A stretch of DNA of 32,768 nucleotides from Sulfurospirillaceae bacterium (GTDB lineage Bacteria > Campylobacterota > Campylobacteria > Campylobacterales > Sulfurospirillaceae). How positions within the stretch are numbered: the stretch's first letter is position 1; each line of letters opens with the position of its first letter. Shown here piece by piece: positions 1 through 9,056 of this stretch. A program made the translations under genes and the position numbers. Under the pieces are notes generated by a model. That model ran no database searches. It had not been told where the DNA came from and saw only the letters and a list, made by a program, of their open reading frames with translations. The stretch spans positions 1 through 32,768 of the forward strand of contig JAQUVE010000015.1 of the NCBI GenBank assembly GCA_028693565.1. Direction: 5' to 3'.

Positions 1-121
1 AATCCTCACCAACATAGCTAATATCAGCGATAATTTCAAGAGCAATAAAGAATTACACCAAATCATCACAGCCATCGGTGCTTACACGAAGAAAGAGTTA
101 GGTTTTATGTGCGAAAGTTGA
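1..121 (+). CDS. C-terminal fragment of an unidentified protein
   Basis: An open frame enters from the left edge, is read from base 2 and stops at TGA 119-121, giving 39 residues that end in KKELGFMCES. Composition is ordinary and soluble, with no motif I recognise. The next gene on the same strand has its own promoter 24 bases further on, so the two need not be co-transcribed. The function cannot be assigned from this tail; the only support is the open frame and coding-like codon use. Confidence 0.5.
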   Translation, partial: ILTNIANISDNFKSNKELHQIITAIGAYTKKELGFMCES

Positions 122-144
122 GTAAATTAGTAATTATTTTTGGG

Positions 145-150
145 TAAAAT
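145..150 (+). promoter_or_regulatory. -10 element of the promoter for the coiled-coil gene
   Basis: TAAAAT sits 26 bases before the ATG at 176, preceded by a T-rich stretch and GGG, as is usual for vegetative promoters in this phylum, which rarely show a clear -35. The position implies a short leader of about 20 bases. Confidence 0.5.
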
Positions 151-175
151 AATTTTACAAATTTGTAGGACTAAA

Positions 176-1459
176 ATGAGCATATCAGAGAATAATGAAA
201 CTAAAAGTGATTTAAAATTTAGCGAAGTTGAAAATAAGATTGATATTTTTATTAAAAATTATGATTTTAATCAATACCGAGTACATGAAGCGCTTTATTG
301 TTTTGAAGAAGATGTCCTTAGTGAAATTGTAACTCTTTTGCATAACTGCAAACTACCTAAAAAATATAACTCTTATAAAGATGTCTTGCGAGAATATCTC
401 GTCCCTAAACTTAGCCTATCAAACAATGATCTTCTCGTCTTTGCCGACGATATGATTTATGCAAAACTTTTTTTTCAGCTTGAAAGCAAAGATAACCAAG
501 AAAGAAGAGCATGTGGTTTAAGCCCTGAGCTTTTAGAACAGTACAAACATCAATTTTTTAGCCAAAAAACGCACAAAGAAGATATCCTTGAGTTGCTACC
601 TTTTGTTATAGAAGATGTACTAACATTTCGAAAACTAACCCCCGCTGAATTTAAAAAAACCTTTGTCATAACGTTGGTTAATTTAGTTGAAATCATTGTC
701 ATTGCACATACTAGCTTGAACAATCTTCAAGAAGTTCGAGGACTCAGTTATTACCTTTTGCGAGAAATGTTTGATGAAATTATGCTCATCATTGCAGAAG
801 ATATTTTATTTCATTTTTCTAATGCTGACCGAAAAGCGATAGAGTTTTTAAGCCACTTTAGTCTTAATGAAACGATTGATTCTAGAGGAAATCGTTACAA
901 AGCAAATCCTATCCTAGATGAGAGTAATCATGCATGGAATATGACAACCATTCGCTCCACATTATTACAACATAAACGTGCGAAACAAGCATTGTATGAC
1001 AAAAGAAATGCCCTCATTACCATTAAAAAGAAACTTGAAGCGCATAAAATTGCTCAAAAAGAGATCAAAAATCATATCCTACTTAAAGAAAAAGAGTTCG
1101 GTGATGTCGAAGCAAAAATACACAGTCTTCACAAAACACTTCAAAAACTTCAAGACTCTACTACGGAAGAAGTTACCTTTACAGAAAATGGCGAAGAAAA
1201 AATCTTTCAGCGTAATGTACTCATTGCTAAATTATTTAAAAAAGAAGATGCTTACCTTCTTGAAAAAAATAAACATAAAAAAGCTCTTGAAGAGATGGAA
1301 CTCAAAATCGCCAATAAGCAAAAAGACATTGATATTTGGGAACGAAAATATGATGAGGGCAAGGCACTTTTAAAAAATATTGAATCCAATGGGCATCCCA
1401 TAGATAAACAATACGAACGCATCCAAAGGGCTTTAGCAAAAACCTTAGCAAGCCGTTAA
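176..1459 (+). CDS. Unidentified 427-residue protein with C-terminal coiled coil
   Basis: I do not recognise this family. The start chosen is ATG 176, which has AGGA seven bases upstream. An in-frame TTG at 140 would overlap the -10 element and add 12 residues with no purpose. There is no signal peptide or clear membrane span. Residues about 1-250 look alpha-helical and globular. Residues about 265-420 are rich in Lys, Glu, Leu and Gln with heptad-like spacing, so a long coiled coil is likely, interrupted near residue 335 by a short acidic segment. The gene stands alone, converging on proX with a shared terminator. A structural, scaffold or cell-cycle role is possible, but this is only inference from shape. 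Confidence 0.75.
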   Translation: MSISENNETKSDLKFSEVENKIDIFIKNYDFNQYRVHEALYCFEEDVLSEIVTLLHNCKLPKKYNSYKDVLREYLVPKLSLSNNDLLVFADDMIYAKLFFQLESKDNQERRACGLSPELLEQYKHQFFSQKTHKEDILELLPFVIEDVLTFRKLTPAEFKKTFVITLVNLVEIIVIAHTSLNNLQEVRGLSYYLLREMFDEIMLIIAEDILFHFSNADRKAIEFLSHFSLNETIDSRGNRYKANPILDESNHAWNMTTIRSTLLQHKRAKQALYDKRNALITIKKKLEAHKIAQKEIKNHILLKEKEFGDVEAKIHSLHKTLQKLQDSTTEEVTFTENGEEKIFQRNVLIAKLFKKEDAYLLEKNKHKKALEEMELKIANKQKDIDIWERKYDEGKALLKNIESNGHPIDKQYERIQRALAKTLASR

Positions 1460-1468
1460 ATACAGAAG

Positions 1469-1501
1469 AAAAGGCTAAAAGAAAAATTCTTTTAGCCTTT
1501 T
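1469..1501. terminator. Bidirectional rho-independent terminator
   Basis: A perfect 15 bp inverted repeat (1469-1483 with 1487-1501) around an AAA loop, with A-runs on one side and T-runs on the other. It lies between the convergent ends of the coiled-coil gene and proX, so it can serve both strands. Confidence 0.85.
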
Positions 1502-1506
1502 CTTAC

Positions 1507-2514
1507 TTACTTTAAAGCTGCTTTAGCTTCAGCAATCCAGCCATCAAAGATTTTTTGGTTGGCTTTTATCCAAGACTTGGCATGCCTTTGGATATCTTTT
1601 TCACTTTTTTCACCCTTACTTATGAGCATATTTTCAGCACTGATGTCATTAATATTGAGTTTTGCTACCTCAAATAATTTTGCCGCAACAGGATTATTGT
1701 GTGCAATATCTCCATTTGCTACAATTTTCATGGCATTAACGTTAAATCCATAATTATCGCCATTAGGTAAAGCGGTATCTTTGGTAATAGGATGGGCTGT
1801 TTTCGTTACTTGAAGCCATGTAGTATCCTTCCCTGGAACCAATACACCACTTACCCAATACGGAGTCCATGTATAATACAAAATTGGCTTACCCTCTTTG
1901 TAACGCTCAATCGTTCCTGCAATAATGGCAGAATATTCACCTTGATTGTGTTTAATCGTATCTCGTAATCCAAAAGCGTCCAATTGATACTCAATGACTT
2001 TTTCACATCCCCAACCAGGGTTACATCCTGATAAATCCGCTTTGCCATCTCCATTGGTATCAAATAAGGCCGCAATTTTGGGGTCTTTCAAATCATTGAT
2101 ATATTTGATATGGTATTTTTCAGCTGTCTTTTTATCAATCAAATAACCTTGAGCACAACCTGAAACATACTCACCTTTACGGTACATTATCTTATCACCA
2201 CCTACTTTTTCATACATGCTTTCATGAAGTGGTGTCCAATTAACTGCCGTATAATAAATATCTTTTGATGCTTTATGTTGCGCTATCGTTTGATAAATAA
2301 CCGCATACGCCACTTCATCAATCGGTAAAACGTCATACCCTAAAGTTTTGAGCGCATCGTTGATGATTTCTGTTTGAAACTTTTCCTCAGCAATATTACT
2401 GTGCATCGCATGCACTTTGATACCTTTACCTGGCAACTCATTTGCAATAGCAAACGTTGATACGAACATCAAGCATACCGTACCAATAACTCCTTTTTTT
2501 ATTCCATCTATCAT
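1507..2514 (-). CDS. proX: Glycine betaine/proline ABC transporter substrate-binding protein ProX
   Basis: This is the periplasmic binding protein that delivers glycine betaine (or proline betaine) to the ProVW importer for osmoprotection. The 335 residues start with a signal peptide (hydrophobic core about 8-22, likely cut after AIA near residue 24). The mature part follows E. coli ProX closely, from ELPGKG onward. The aromatic-cage tryptophans are in matching contexts: W93 in NWTP, W168 in GWGC and W216 in TWTP. C164 and C170 match the disulfide pair of the E. coli protein. The start overlaps the proW stop as ATGA and is preceded by AGGAG. It is the last gene of proV-proW-proX and runs into the terminator at 1469-1501. 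Confidence 0.95.
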   Translation of the reverse strand: MIDGIKKGVIGTVCLMFVSTFAIANELPGKGIKVHAMHSNIAEEKFQTEIINDALKTLGYDVLPIDEVAYAVIYQTIAQHKASKDIYYTAVNWTPLHESMYEKVGGDKIMYRKGEYVSGCAQGYLIDKKTAEKYHIKYINDLKDPKIAALFDTNGDGKADLSGCNPGWGCEKVIEYQLDAFGLRDTIKHNQGEYSAIIAGTIERYKEGKPILYYTWTPYWVSGVLVPGKDTTWLQVTKTAHPITKDTALPNGDNYGFNVNAMKIVANGDIAHNNPVAAKLFEVAKLNINDISAENMLISKGEKSEKDIQRHAKSWIKANQKIFDGWIAEAKAALK

Positions 2515-3542
2515 TTTTTCTCCTTTTTACATGTAATGGTATACACCAAACCAATAGGGCCTTTTTTATACCACTTTATGCGTTGTCTATGCATCACTTT
2601 TTCACGCAATCCTAAAGCTTGTGTCATTCTATCAAGCACCACTGCTAAAAGCACGATACCAAGACCACCAACTGCTGCCAATCCCATATCAAGTCTTCCA
2701 ATACCACGAAGTACCATCTGCCCTAAACCACCAACGGCTATCATTGACGCAAACACAACCATCGAGAGTGAAAGCATCAAAGTTTGATTGATACCTGCCA
2801 TAATAGTCGGCATCGCCACAGGCAACTGTACACGAAAGAGCATCTGCCATGGACTTGCACCAAAACTTTGCGATACCTCTATCAAATCCTCAGGGACTTG
2901 CCTGATGCCTAAATTGGTCAGTCGAATCAATGGTGGTAGCGCGAAAATAATGGTCACAACAACTCCAGGAACATTTCCGATACCAAAGAGCATCACCACA
3001 GGAACCAAATAAACAAAGGCGGGGGTGGTTTGCATCGCATCTAAAATAGGGCGTATAATGGAAGAAGCTCTATCACTTCTGGCTATCCAAATGCCCAAAG
3101 GCAAGCCGATAATCATACAAAAGATGACGGAGGTAAACACCAATGAAAGTGTAACCATCATTTCGCTCCATGCACCAATAAGACCAATAATCACTAAAGA
3201 AGCAAATGTTCCAAAGGCCAATTTTTTTCCTGCAATTTGCCACGCTAAAAGCGCCATTAAAACAATAAACACTGTTGGTGGAATGGCTTGAAAAAAGTTT
3301 TCTAACATAGAGAGTGTTCCATCTACGGGCACTCTAATGGCTTGAAAAACACCTCTAAAATTTTCCACTGTCCAGTTGAGAGCATGTTCAACCCATTTAT
3401 CAAAAGGAACCAATGTGCCATCAAAAGGGTTCAGCCAATCAAAATGGTGAAGAACTTTTGAATTGCTATCATTGATGAGCCAATCATTATTAGGAGGCGT
3501 CGCAGGTGCTTGTGTACCCCAAGGGTTTGCAGCTGTTGCCAT
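2511..3542 (-). CDS. proW: Glycine betaine ABC transporter permease ProW
   Basis: This is the inner-membrane permease of the betaine importer. The 343 residues have a hydrophilic N-terminal region of about 85 residues with proline- and tryptophan-rich segments, as in enterobacterial ProW, then about six or seven membrane spans. The cytoplasmic coupling (EAA-type) loop is visible near residues 221-238 ([20 protein letters not shown]), the contact site for the ATPase. The start ATG shares one base with the proV stop (TAATG) and has a strong AGGAGG upstream, so translational coupling is likely. The C-terminal tail is basic (KKEKK). Confidence 0.95.
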   Translation of the reverse strand: MATAANPWGTQAPATPPNNDWLINDSNSKVLHHFDWLNPFDGTLVPFDKWVEHALNWTVENFRGVFQAIRVPVDGTLSMLENFFQAIPPTVFIVLMALLAWQIAGKKLAFGTFASLVIIGLIGAWSEMMVTLSLVFTSVIFCMIIGLPLGIWIARSDRASSIIRPILDAMQTTPAFVYLVPVVMLFGIGNVPGVVVTIIFALPPLIRLTNLGIRQVPEDLIEVSQSFGASPWQMLFRVQLPVAMPTIMAGINQTLMLSLSMVVFASMIAVGGLGQMVLRGIGRLDMGLAAVGGLGIVLLAVVLDRMTQALGLREKVMHRQRIKWYKKGPIGLVYTITCKKEKK

Positions 3543-4741
3543 TATTCTTCCTCCTCCCAGTTATAATCCAAGGACTCTAAAAGTGCTGCCTTGGAGATAG
3601 CACCCATATACTTTCCTTGTTCATTTACGACAGGAACGGCACACGGTGATTTGGCGACTGCTCCCATCAAATCATTCAGATAAGCCGTCTCTAAAACAGG
3701 TTCAACCTCTTTAATAAACGCCAAATCTATGCTGTCTCGCTTTGGTTTAGCTTTTAAACTATCCACTGAAACAACCCCTAAATATTTTCTCTTTTTATCC
3801 ACAATGTAGCCAAACTCTCTATCATGCTCATGCAGAGTTTGAAGCGCGGCAAGTGTACCATTGCCATCTTTTTGGATGATAGTTACTTGCTGTAGACTAG
3901 CAATATCACGAGCGGTCATAATGCCACCGACATTAACACCTCTAAAAAATGAACGTACATAATCATTGGCAGGATTTTTAAGAATTTCATCAGGTGTGCC
4001 TATTTGCACCACAACACCACCTTGCATAATCGCAATACGATCACCCAGTTTCATCGCTTCATCAAGATCATGCGAAATAAAAATGATGGTGCGTTCATGC
4101 TCTGCTTGGAGTTTTAAAAGCTCATCTTGCATCTCTGCTCTGATTAATGGGTCAAGTGCTGAAAAGGCTTCATCCATTAATAATACTCTTGGATCATTGG
4201 CAAGAGCACGAGCCAAGCCAACACGTTGTTGCATACCGCCACTGAGCTCATCAGGATAAGAAAAACTATAATCTTTTAAGCCGACTTGCTCTAAAGCATT
4301 TAAAGCTTTTTCATAACGCTCACTTTTTTTCATACCGCCAAGTTCTAATCCAAAAGCGACATTGTCGATGACATTCATGTGGGGCATCAAAGCAAAGGAT
4401 TGAAAAACCATACTGATTTTTTCGCGTCTAACGTCTCGAAGTGACGACTGATTCATGGCCGTAATCTCATCACCATCTACATAGATTTGTCCACTTGTTG
4501 GTTCTATTAACCGGTTCATAAGTCTTACCATCGTCGATTTACCAGAACCAGATAAACCCATGATGACAAATATTTCCCCTTTGTAGATTTCAAAACTTGC
4601 ATCATTGATGCCTATCGTTTGTGATGTTTTTCTAAAAATTTCATCTTTATCTACCCCTTTTTTTAAAAGAGCTAACGCTTTTTTAGGAGAATCTCCAAAA
4701 ACTTTATAAATGTTTTTAACCTCTATTATTGTTTCTCGCAT
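3542..4741 (-). CDS. proV: Glycine betaine ABC transporter ATP-binding protein ProV
   Basis: This is the ATPase of the betaine importer. The 399 residues carry Walker A (GLSGSGKST, 62-70), the Q-loop near 114, the signature LSGGMQQ at 166-172, Walker B (LLMDE, 187-191) and the switch histidine H224. Residues about 275-390 form a tandem CBS module, the ionic-strength sensor in the OpuA/ProV family. The start ATG is preceded by TAGGAGGTGCG, a strong ribosome site. It is the first gene of proVWX. A weak -10-like TATATT lies on the minus strand at 4816-4821, but I cannot fix the promoter. Confidence 0.95.
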   Translation of the reverse strand: MRETIIEVKNIYKVFGDSPKKALALLKKGVDKDEIFRKTSQTIGINDASFEIYKGEIFVIMGLSGSGKSTMVRLMNRLIEPTSGQIYVDGDEITAMNQSSLRDVRREKISMVFQSFALMPHMNVIDNVAFGLELGGMKKSERYEKALNALEQVGLKDYSFSYPDELSGGMQQRVGLARALANDPRVLLMDEAFSALDPLIRAEMQDELLKLQAEHERTIIFISHDLDEAMKLGDRIAIMQGGVVVQIGTPDEILKNPANDYVRSFFRGVNVGGIMTARDIASLQQVTIIQKDGNGTLAALQTLHEHDREFGYIVDKKRKYLGVVSVDSLKAKPKRDSIDLAFIKEVEPVLETAYLNDLMGAVAKSPCAVPVVNEQGKYMGAISKAALLESLDYNWEEEE

Positions 4742-5071
4742 CGCACCTCCTAAGGTAATTTTAAGTTAATATGATTTTTTGTACCTCTTACACCTTATCG
4801 AAACTACATTAAATTAATATAAAATTAAGAATAAACATAAAGAAATTTTAAGAATTGACTCCGGTTTAAGATGACGTGAGCCACCGTAATACAGCACTTT
4901 AAGAAGATTTTTATAAATTGAAGAAAAAAATATTTTTTTTGGGTAAATATGTAACTATTTTGACTAATTTTCTTTATTTTTATCATACAGACGTACGAAG
5001 TGCACAGTATAATTTTGGTTTTCATATTTATATATGCTAAATTAATCAAACTCATTTACAGGAATCTTATC
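4742..5071. promoter_or_regulatory. 330-base divergent intergenic region proV / satP
   Basis: The stretch is very AT-rich apart from a patch at about 4860-4900. On the plus strand TATAAT at 5008-5013 is a good -10 for satP, giving a leader of about 50 bases. On the minus strand TATATT at 4816-4821 is a weak candidate for proV. Both neighbouring genes respond to environment (osmotic stress, carbon source), so operators are likely here, but I see no convincing palindrome. No RNA gene or credible small protein was found. Confidence 0.5.
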
Positions 5072-5686
5072 ATGTCTATCAGTACAACTTCTACCATTAA
5101 AGTCGAAACGGCTGACCCATCTTCATTAGCTCTTTTTGGCCTTGCCATTGTTACACTTGTAGCTTCTACTCAAAAATTGGGTATTACAGATGGTGTATCG
5201 TTTATTATTCCATGGGCTATTTTTTTGGGTGGAGGAGCACAGCTTTTTGGCTGTATCGGTGATTTTAAACGTAACAATGTTTTTGGAGCAACGGCATTTG
5301 GGGCATATGCAATGTTTTGGTGGTCTGTCGCACTTACATGGCTTATTAAAATGGGGCTTTTTGGAGTAGAAATGGCTAAAAGTGCTGACATAAAACAACT
5401 CGGCTATGCATTTTTGGGTTATCTTATTTTTTCATTGGTCATGACTGTTGGATCTGCCAAAAACAATAAGGTACTTTTTTCAATTTTTGTAGCGATTGAT
5501 TTTCTTTTTATTGGATTGTCTTTAAGTATTTTAAGTTCTGGCACGCTTGCTCATTTTGGACATACAGTTGCAGCATTTGCTGAACTAGCATGCTCACTAC
5601 TTTCCTTTTACCTTTGTGCCGCGGCTGTACTCAACCCCCATTTTGGGCGCGTTGTGCTTCCAACTGGTAAGGCTTTTTTACACTAG
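5072..5686 (+). CDS. satP: SatP-type acetate/succinate transporter (GPR1/FUN34/YaaH family)
   Basis: This is an inner-membrane channel-like carrier for acetate, and succinate in E. coli. The start chosen is ATG 5072 with AGGAA 8 bases upstream; the frame is open back to 5000 but that part is intergenic. The 204 residues hold about six membrane spans. The family entry motif NPAPLGL is present in variant form as DPSSLALFG (residues 15-23). The C-terminal segment NPHFGRVVLPTG matches the E. coli end (NEQFGRTVLPIG). It converges on mutY and its last 56 bases lie inside the mutY reading frame. The variant entry motif could mean altered substrate preference. Confidence 0.85.
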   Translation: MSISTTSTIKVETADPSSLALFGLAIVTLVASTQKLGITDGVSFIIPWAIFLGGGAQLFGCIGDFKRNNVFGATAFGAYAMFWWSVALTWLIKMGLFGVEMAKSADIKQLGYAFLGYLIFSLVMTVGSAKNNKVLFSIFVAIDFLFIGLSLSILSSGTLAHFGHTVAAFAELACSLLSFYLCAAAVLNPHFGRVVLPTGKAFLH

Positions 5687-6617
5687 TAGACTGATAAAGC
5701 CTTATAATTTTTTTATCTACCGTTGAGAGAGCTACATCATTTAGCTCTTCAACGCCAAACCATCCATCAACTTTGACTTGTAGTGATGTCTTTACCACAT
5801 GAAGTTCTATTTTAAAATGGCTATACGTATGTGTAACTGTTCCTAAACTATACGAATTTAAAGGACACTCATTTACTTGTACAAAACCCCAAAGGCCATG
5901 AAGCAATCGCTCTTGCCGCTGTATAAGGGCTATTTTCCCCTCTTTTTCAATGACCAAAGCAAAATATTTTTTGGTTGGAATTTTAGCTTTTTTAATTGCT
6001 AAAGGATAATTCTCTGGATTTTTTTTGCCTTTACACATCGTATTTAGAGGGCAGAGTGAACATAAGGGCTTTTTGCTCGTACAAATCATCGAGCCTAAAT
6101 CCATCATCGCTTGATTGTATTCATAAGGATAATCACGATCTAAAAGCTCCCACGCCTTACTCCAAAGCACCTTTTCATCTCTAGTTGACAAGCCAAAAAA
6201 GCGACACAAGACCCGTTTAACGTTGGCATCTAAAATAGGTAGCGCTTGATGATAGGCAAAAGTGCATATGGCATGTGCTGTACTTTTTCCAATGCCTTTA
6301 AGCCCTCCAAGTTCTTCAGGGCTACTCGGTAAAACACCTTTGCATGTTAAAGCCGTGTGATGAAGATTTCTAGCCCTAGTGTAATATCCTAGTCCTTCCC
6401 ACATTTTAAGTACATCATCTAATGGGGCATCAGCAATACTTTGCAGAGTGGGAAAGCGCTCTAAAAAGGGAAAATAAAAACGCTCTAAAACAGTTTTGAC
6501 TTGTGTTTGTTGAAGCATAATCTCACTAAGATAAATATGGTAAGCGTCACGTGTATTGCGCCACGGTAAATTATGGCGTCCATGCGCTTTATACCATGTT
6601 AAAAGAGCTTTTTGCAT
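5631..6617 (-). CDS. mutY: A/G-specific adenine glycosylase MutY
   Basis: It removes adenine mispaired with 8-oxoguanine or G. The start chosen is ATG 6617 (328 residues), which lines up with the E. coli N-terminus (MQ...WY...GR..LPW) and follows the ung stop directly; a GTG at 6635 would overlap ung by 16 bp and has no better ribosome site. Visible features are E32 in SEIMLQQTQ, D130 in LDANVKRVL (catalytic Asp) and the iron-sulfur motif C179-x6-C186-x2-C189-x5-C195. Residues about 225-320 form the C-terminal NUDIX-like 8-oxoG recognition domain. The final 18 residues are encoded opposite the satP 3' end, so the tail is lineage-specific. Confidence 0.95.
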   Translation of the reverse strand: MQKALLTWYKAHGRHNLPWRNTRDAYHIYLSEIMLQQTQVKTVLERFYFPFLERFPTLQSIADAPLDDVLKMWEGLGYYTRARNLHHTALTCKGVLPSSPEELGGLKGIGKSTAHAICTFAYHQALPILDANVKRVLCRFFGLSTRDEKVLWSKAWELLDRDYPYEYNQAMMDLGSMICTSKKPLCSLCPLNTMCKGKKNPENYPLAIKKAKIPTKKYFALVIEKEGKIALIQRQERLLHGLWGFVQVNECPLNSYSLGTVTHTYSHFKIELHVVKTSLQVKVDGWFGVEELNDVALSTVDKKIIRLYQSTSVKKPYQLEAQRAQNGG

Positions 6618-6619
6618 GG

Positions 6620-7294
6620 TTAATCTAAACACCACTTTATGGGTTCAATACCTTTACCTATAAGATACTCATTGCTTTTTGAAAAAGGATGTGATCCAAA
6701 AAAACCACGATAAGAAGAGAGAGGAGAAGGGTGGGGTGCTTTTAAAATAAGATGTTTTTTTGCATCTACTAAAGAGGCTTTTACTCCTGCAGGAGCACCC
6801 CAAAGGATAAAAACAAGATGTTCTCTTTGTTCACTCAATGCCCTAATTACAGCATCTGTAAAATTTTCCCACCCCTGTCCACGATGAGAATTCGCTTCAC
6901 TTGCACGCACTGTTAAAACCGTATTGAGTAAAAAAACGCCCTGTTTGGCCCAAGCACTCAAGTTACCACTTTTTGGAATTGCACAACCTATATCATCACG
7001 TAATTCTTTAAAAATATTTTGAAGTGATGGAGGATGAGCAATACCATCTTGCACTGAGAAAGAGAGTCCATGTGCTTGATTTTCTCCATGGTAAGGATCT
7101 TGCCCTAAAATAACCACTTTGACCTTATCAAAGGGAGTATAAGCAAAAGCATTAAAGATGTTCGCACTTTTTGGGTATATCCTATACTGGTTTTTTTCAG
7201 CTACTAAAAATGTTTTAAGATTTGCAAAATAAGACCTTTGAAACTCATCAAATAGGACTTTTTTCCAACTCTCTTCAATTTTTGGATCTATCAT
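6620..7294 (-). CDS. ung: Uracil-DNA glycosylase
   Basis: It excises uracil from DNA, the product of cytosine deamination or dUMP incorporation. The 224 residues match family-1 UDG. The water-activating motif GQDPYH is at 64-69 (D66), and the second active-site motif HPSPLS starts at H188. AAGGTAACT precedes the ATG. It is followed directly by mutY, so two base-excision repair glycosylases form one transcription unit. The promoter is not clear; the upstream region is shared with the divergent SRP RNA promoter. Confidence 0.97.
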   Translation of the reverse strand: MIDPKIEESWKKVLFDEFQRSYFANLKTFLVAEKNQYRIYPKSANIFNAFAYTPFDKVKVVILGQDPYHGENQAHGLSFSVQDGIAHPPSLQNIFKELRDDIGCAIPKSGNLSAWAKQGVFLLNTVLTVRASEANSHRGQGWENFTDAVIRALSEQREHLVFILWGAPAGVKASLVDAKKHLILKAPHPSPLSSYRGFFGSHPFSKSNEYLIGKGIEPIKWCLD

Positions 7295-7321
7295 AGTTAC
7301 CTTTTTTTAAGAAAATTTGGG

Positions 7322-7327
7322 TACAAT
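7322..7327 (+). promoter_or_regulatory. -10 element of the SRP RNA promoter
   Basis: TACAAT follows GGG and a T-rich stretch, seven bases before the 5' end of the predicted SRP RNA helix. The reverse complement of the same bases reads TATTG, so it may also serve ung on the other strand; that is speculative. Confidence 0.6.
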
Positions 7328-7333
7328 ACGCTT

Positions 7334-7437
7334 CGCCTTCTTCTAGACCTGTGCAATGTCTACTGAGAGTAAAGCTTCAGGGTGGGAACACAGCAGAGCA
7401 CTTTTTTTAGGTGTGTGCCGCAGTCATCTGGAAGAGG
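7334..7437 (+). ncRNA. ffs: Signal recognition particle RNA (small bacterial 4.5S type)
   Basis: This RNA pairs with Ffh for co-translational membrane targeting. The diagnostic apical domain is complete: TCAGG, then GTG-GGAA-CAC (a GGAA tetraloop on a 3 bp stem), then AGCAG, at about 7377-7396. E. coli has the same frame with TCC-GGAA-GGA. The ends also pair: the 5' segment near 7335-7348 with the 3' segment near 7422-7437, with several G-U pairs, to give one long hairpin of about 100 nt without an Alu domain. It ends in G-rich sequence and a run of T. Exact ends are estimates to within a few bases. Confidence 0.92.
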
Positions 7438-7455
7438 GTTTTTAAATTCCCCCTT

Positions 7456-8667
7456 TTAAACTCCCAAATAAGTTTCAATCTCCAATGCTAACGCATAAAA
7501 ATCAACATTTCCTATTTTTCCTTTTTCTTTAAGCTTTTGAAGGATATATTCACGCCCTTGTATAAGCTCTTTGGATTTTACCCCATGCGAAATTGAAAGT
7601 GTCGCTTCTATAAAAGCTGAAATTCTGTCGCAATTTTTCAAAGCAAAGCCATCAATTGGATTATATTTATCTTCATTATATGCACTCAAATCTTCCACAA
7701 TATCAATGCCATTTTCATTAATTTTATTGAGGAATTCATCTTTATGATTGTCGCCATATAAACCTAAAAGGTACTTAAAGGGTGCAACAATATTCTCTGG
7801 TAAATAAGGAAGTATTTCCTCTTCTATCATTTTAATTTCAAATTCACTGATAATGTCATCAAGTCCACTGACGGAGTACTTTACAGGCGAAATGATATCG
7901 CGTGTAAGAGCTTCAGGGAAGTCATGGAAAAGTGCGCAAAAAAAGTTATTTTCAACCCTTTTATCACATGCTTTGATGCTTAGTGAATAAAAATAGCCTA
8001 AAATTGCGACAATTAACATGTGTCCCAAAACAGAAGTTTCTGGAATGCGCGGTGTTTGTGCCCAACGTTTTTGAAAGCGAAGTCTACCACTAAGGTCAAT
8101 AATCTTTGAAATCTTTTTATTCATGGCCATTTTACGAACACCTATAAGCTCATAATAATCTTCAATCTCTTCATCAACCGCTTCTTTGACCCTATCAATA
8201 TTATTTAAAAATTGACTGGTTTGGTAAACAATCGAAAATTCCCATTTAGTTGCCATATAAGAAGCTGCTTTGAGGATAAAACGCTCTTTTTTATACATAT
8301 TTGGGCTATTGAGGTAAGTTTCAAAACGTTTATAAAATGCACCATTTTCAATATCACTGAGTGAATCATACAGTTGTGAAAGTACCCAAACGTTAATCTC
8401 TTTTTCTTTTTTTTGAAGTGCTCTTCTAAAGACATCGGGACGAATATCTGTGACCACCACACGACGCAAAAATTCAAAGATACCCGCTTCAATCAATGAA
8501 ACCATATTGATGCTTTCAGCATCTTCCATTTTGGCCAAAAAATAAGCGATAATAAATTTATGTGCTTGTTTATCAAGCTCTACCAATTCTACCATACGAG
8601 GATAGTCATTCCAGCGCTGAATCGAAGCAGCTCCAAAAAATTGTTCGATTAGTTTAGGACTTAACAT
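7456..8667 (-). CDS. HD-domain phosphohydrolase with a duplicated, degenerate first HD half
   Basis: The C-terminal half is an HD hydrolase of the YfbR-like (5'-deoxynucleotidase) type: H216, H248-D249, E252, then RDIISPVK, and D347 as probable last metal ligand. Substrate is unknown; a nucleotide is the natural guess. Residues about 30-150 resemble the same fold with the active site lost: H36 corresponds to H216, while HD is replaced by E65-F66, followed by a matching DIRP (74-77). No signal peptide or membrane span is seen. The gene overlaps queF by 7 bp and is the last of the dnaA run. The 403-residue length is about twice a YfbR, which fits a duplication. Confidence 0.8.
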   Translation of the reverse strand: MLSPKLIEQFFGAASIQRWNDYPRMVELVELDKQAHKFIIAYFLAKMEDAESINMVSLIEAGIFEFLRRVVVTDIRPDVFRRALQKKEKEINVWVLSQLYDSLSDIENGAFYKRFETYLNSPNMYKKERFILKAASYMATKWEFSIVYQTSQFLNNIDRVKEAVDEEIEDYYELIGVRKMAMNKKISKIIDLSGRLRFQKRWAQTPRIPETSVLGHMLIVAILGYFYSLSIKACDKRVENNFFCALFHDFPEALTRDIISPVKYSVSGLDDIISEFEIKMIEEEILPYLPENIVAPFKYLLGLYGDNHKDEFLNKINENGIDIVEDLSAYNEDKYNPIDGFALKNCDRISAFIEATLSISHGVKSKELIQGREYILQKLKEKGKIGNVDFYALALEIETYLGV

Positions 8668-9056
8668 CCTATCTCTTTATTGACGTTACTTGAATCAATT
8701 TCTATAACTGTATGGACATTACCCCTTGGATTAAAGTCAGCTACTACTTTAAGCCATTTAGGATTGATTTTAGCCACTAACATGTCGTAAATTTCATTGG
8801 CACTATCTTCATGACTCACATTGCGATTCATAAAACTATTAATATAAAGCTTGATAGCTTTAAGCTCAACCACATATTCATTAGGAATATAATCAATATA
8901 TATCGTTGCAAAATCAGGATAACCGCTGCGTGGACACAAACAACAAAACTCTGGTAATGTCATTTTAATCGTGTAGTTTTTTTTATTTTTATTAGGCCAA
9001 ATTTCTAAGTCTTTATCAATATCAAATTCTTTAATCACTTTTTCACCATATTTCAT
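8661..9056 (-). CDS. queF: NADPH-dependent 7-cyano-7-deazaguanine reductase (type I QueF)
   Basis: It reduces preQ0 to preQ1 in queuosine tRNA-modification biosynthesis. The 131 residues are typical of the short, single-domain type. The catalytic cysteine is C41 in CPRSGYPDFA with D48. The QueF motif is ELKAIKLY (64-71), and H82-E83 is the conserved substrate-binding pair. The ATG overlaps the previous stop as ATGA and is preceded by GAGGAG. It sits in the dnaA run between a GGDEF-EAL gene and an HD gene, with no other queuosine gene in the window. Confidence 0.96.
   Translation of the reverse strand: MKYGEKVIKEFDIDKDLEIWPNKNKKNYTIKMTLPEFCCLCPRSGYPDFATIYIDYIPNEYVVELKAIKLYINSFMNRNVSHEDSANEIYDMLVAKINPKWLKVVADFNPRGNVHTVIEIDSSNVNKEIGC

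Noticed and set aside
978-1373. 131-residue frame inside the coiled-coil gene
   Set aside because: Lys-rich frame-shifted reading of the same strand; no independent start signal.
4825-5055. 76-residue minus-strand frame in the proV/satP gap
   Set aside because: Composition is that of AT-rich noncoding DNA, there is no ribosome site, and it covers the satP promoter.
6618-6635. GTG start extending mutY by six residues
   Set aside because: It overlaps the ung coding end without a better ribosome site, and the ATG at 6617 matches the family N-terminus.
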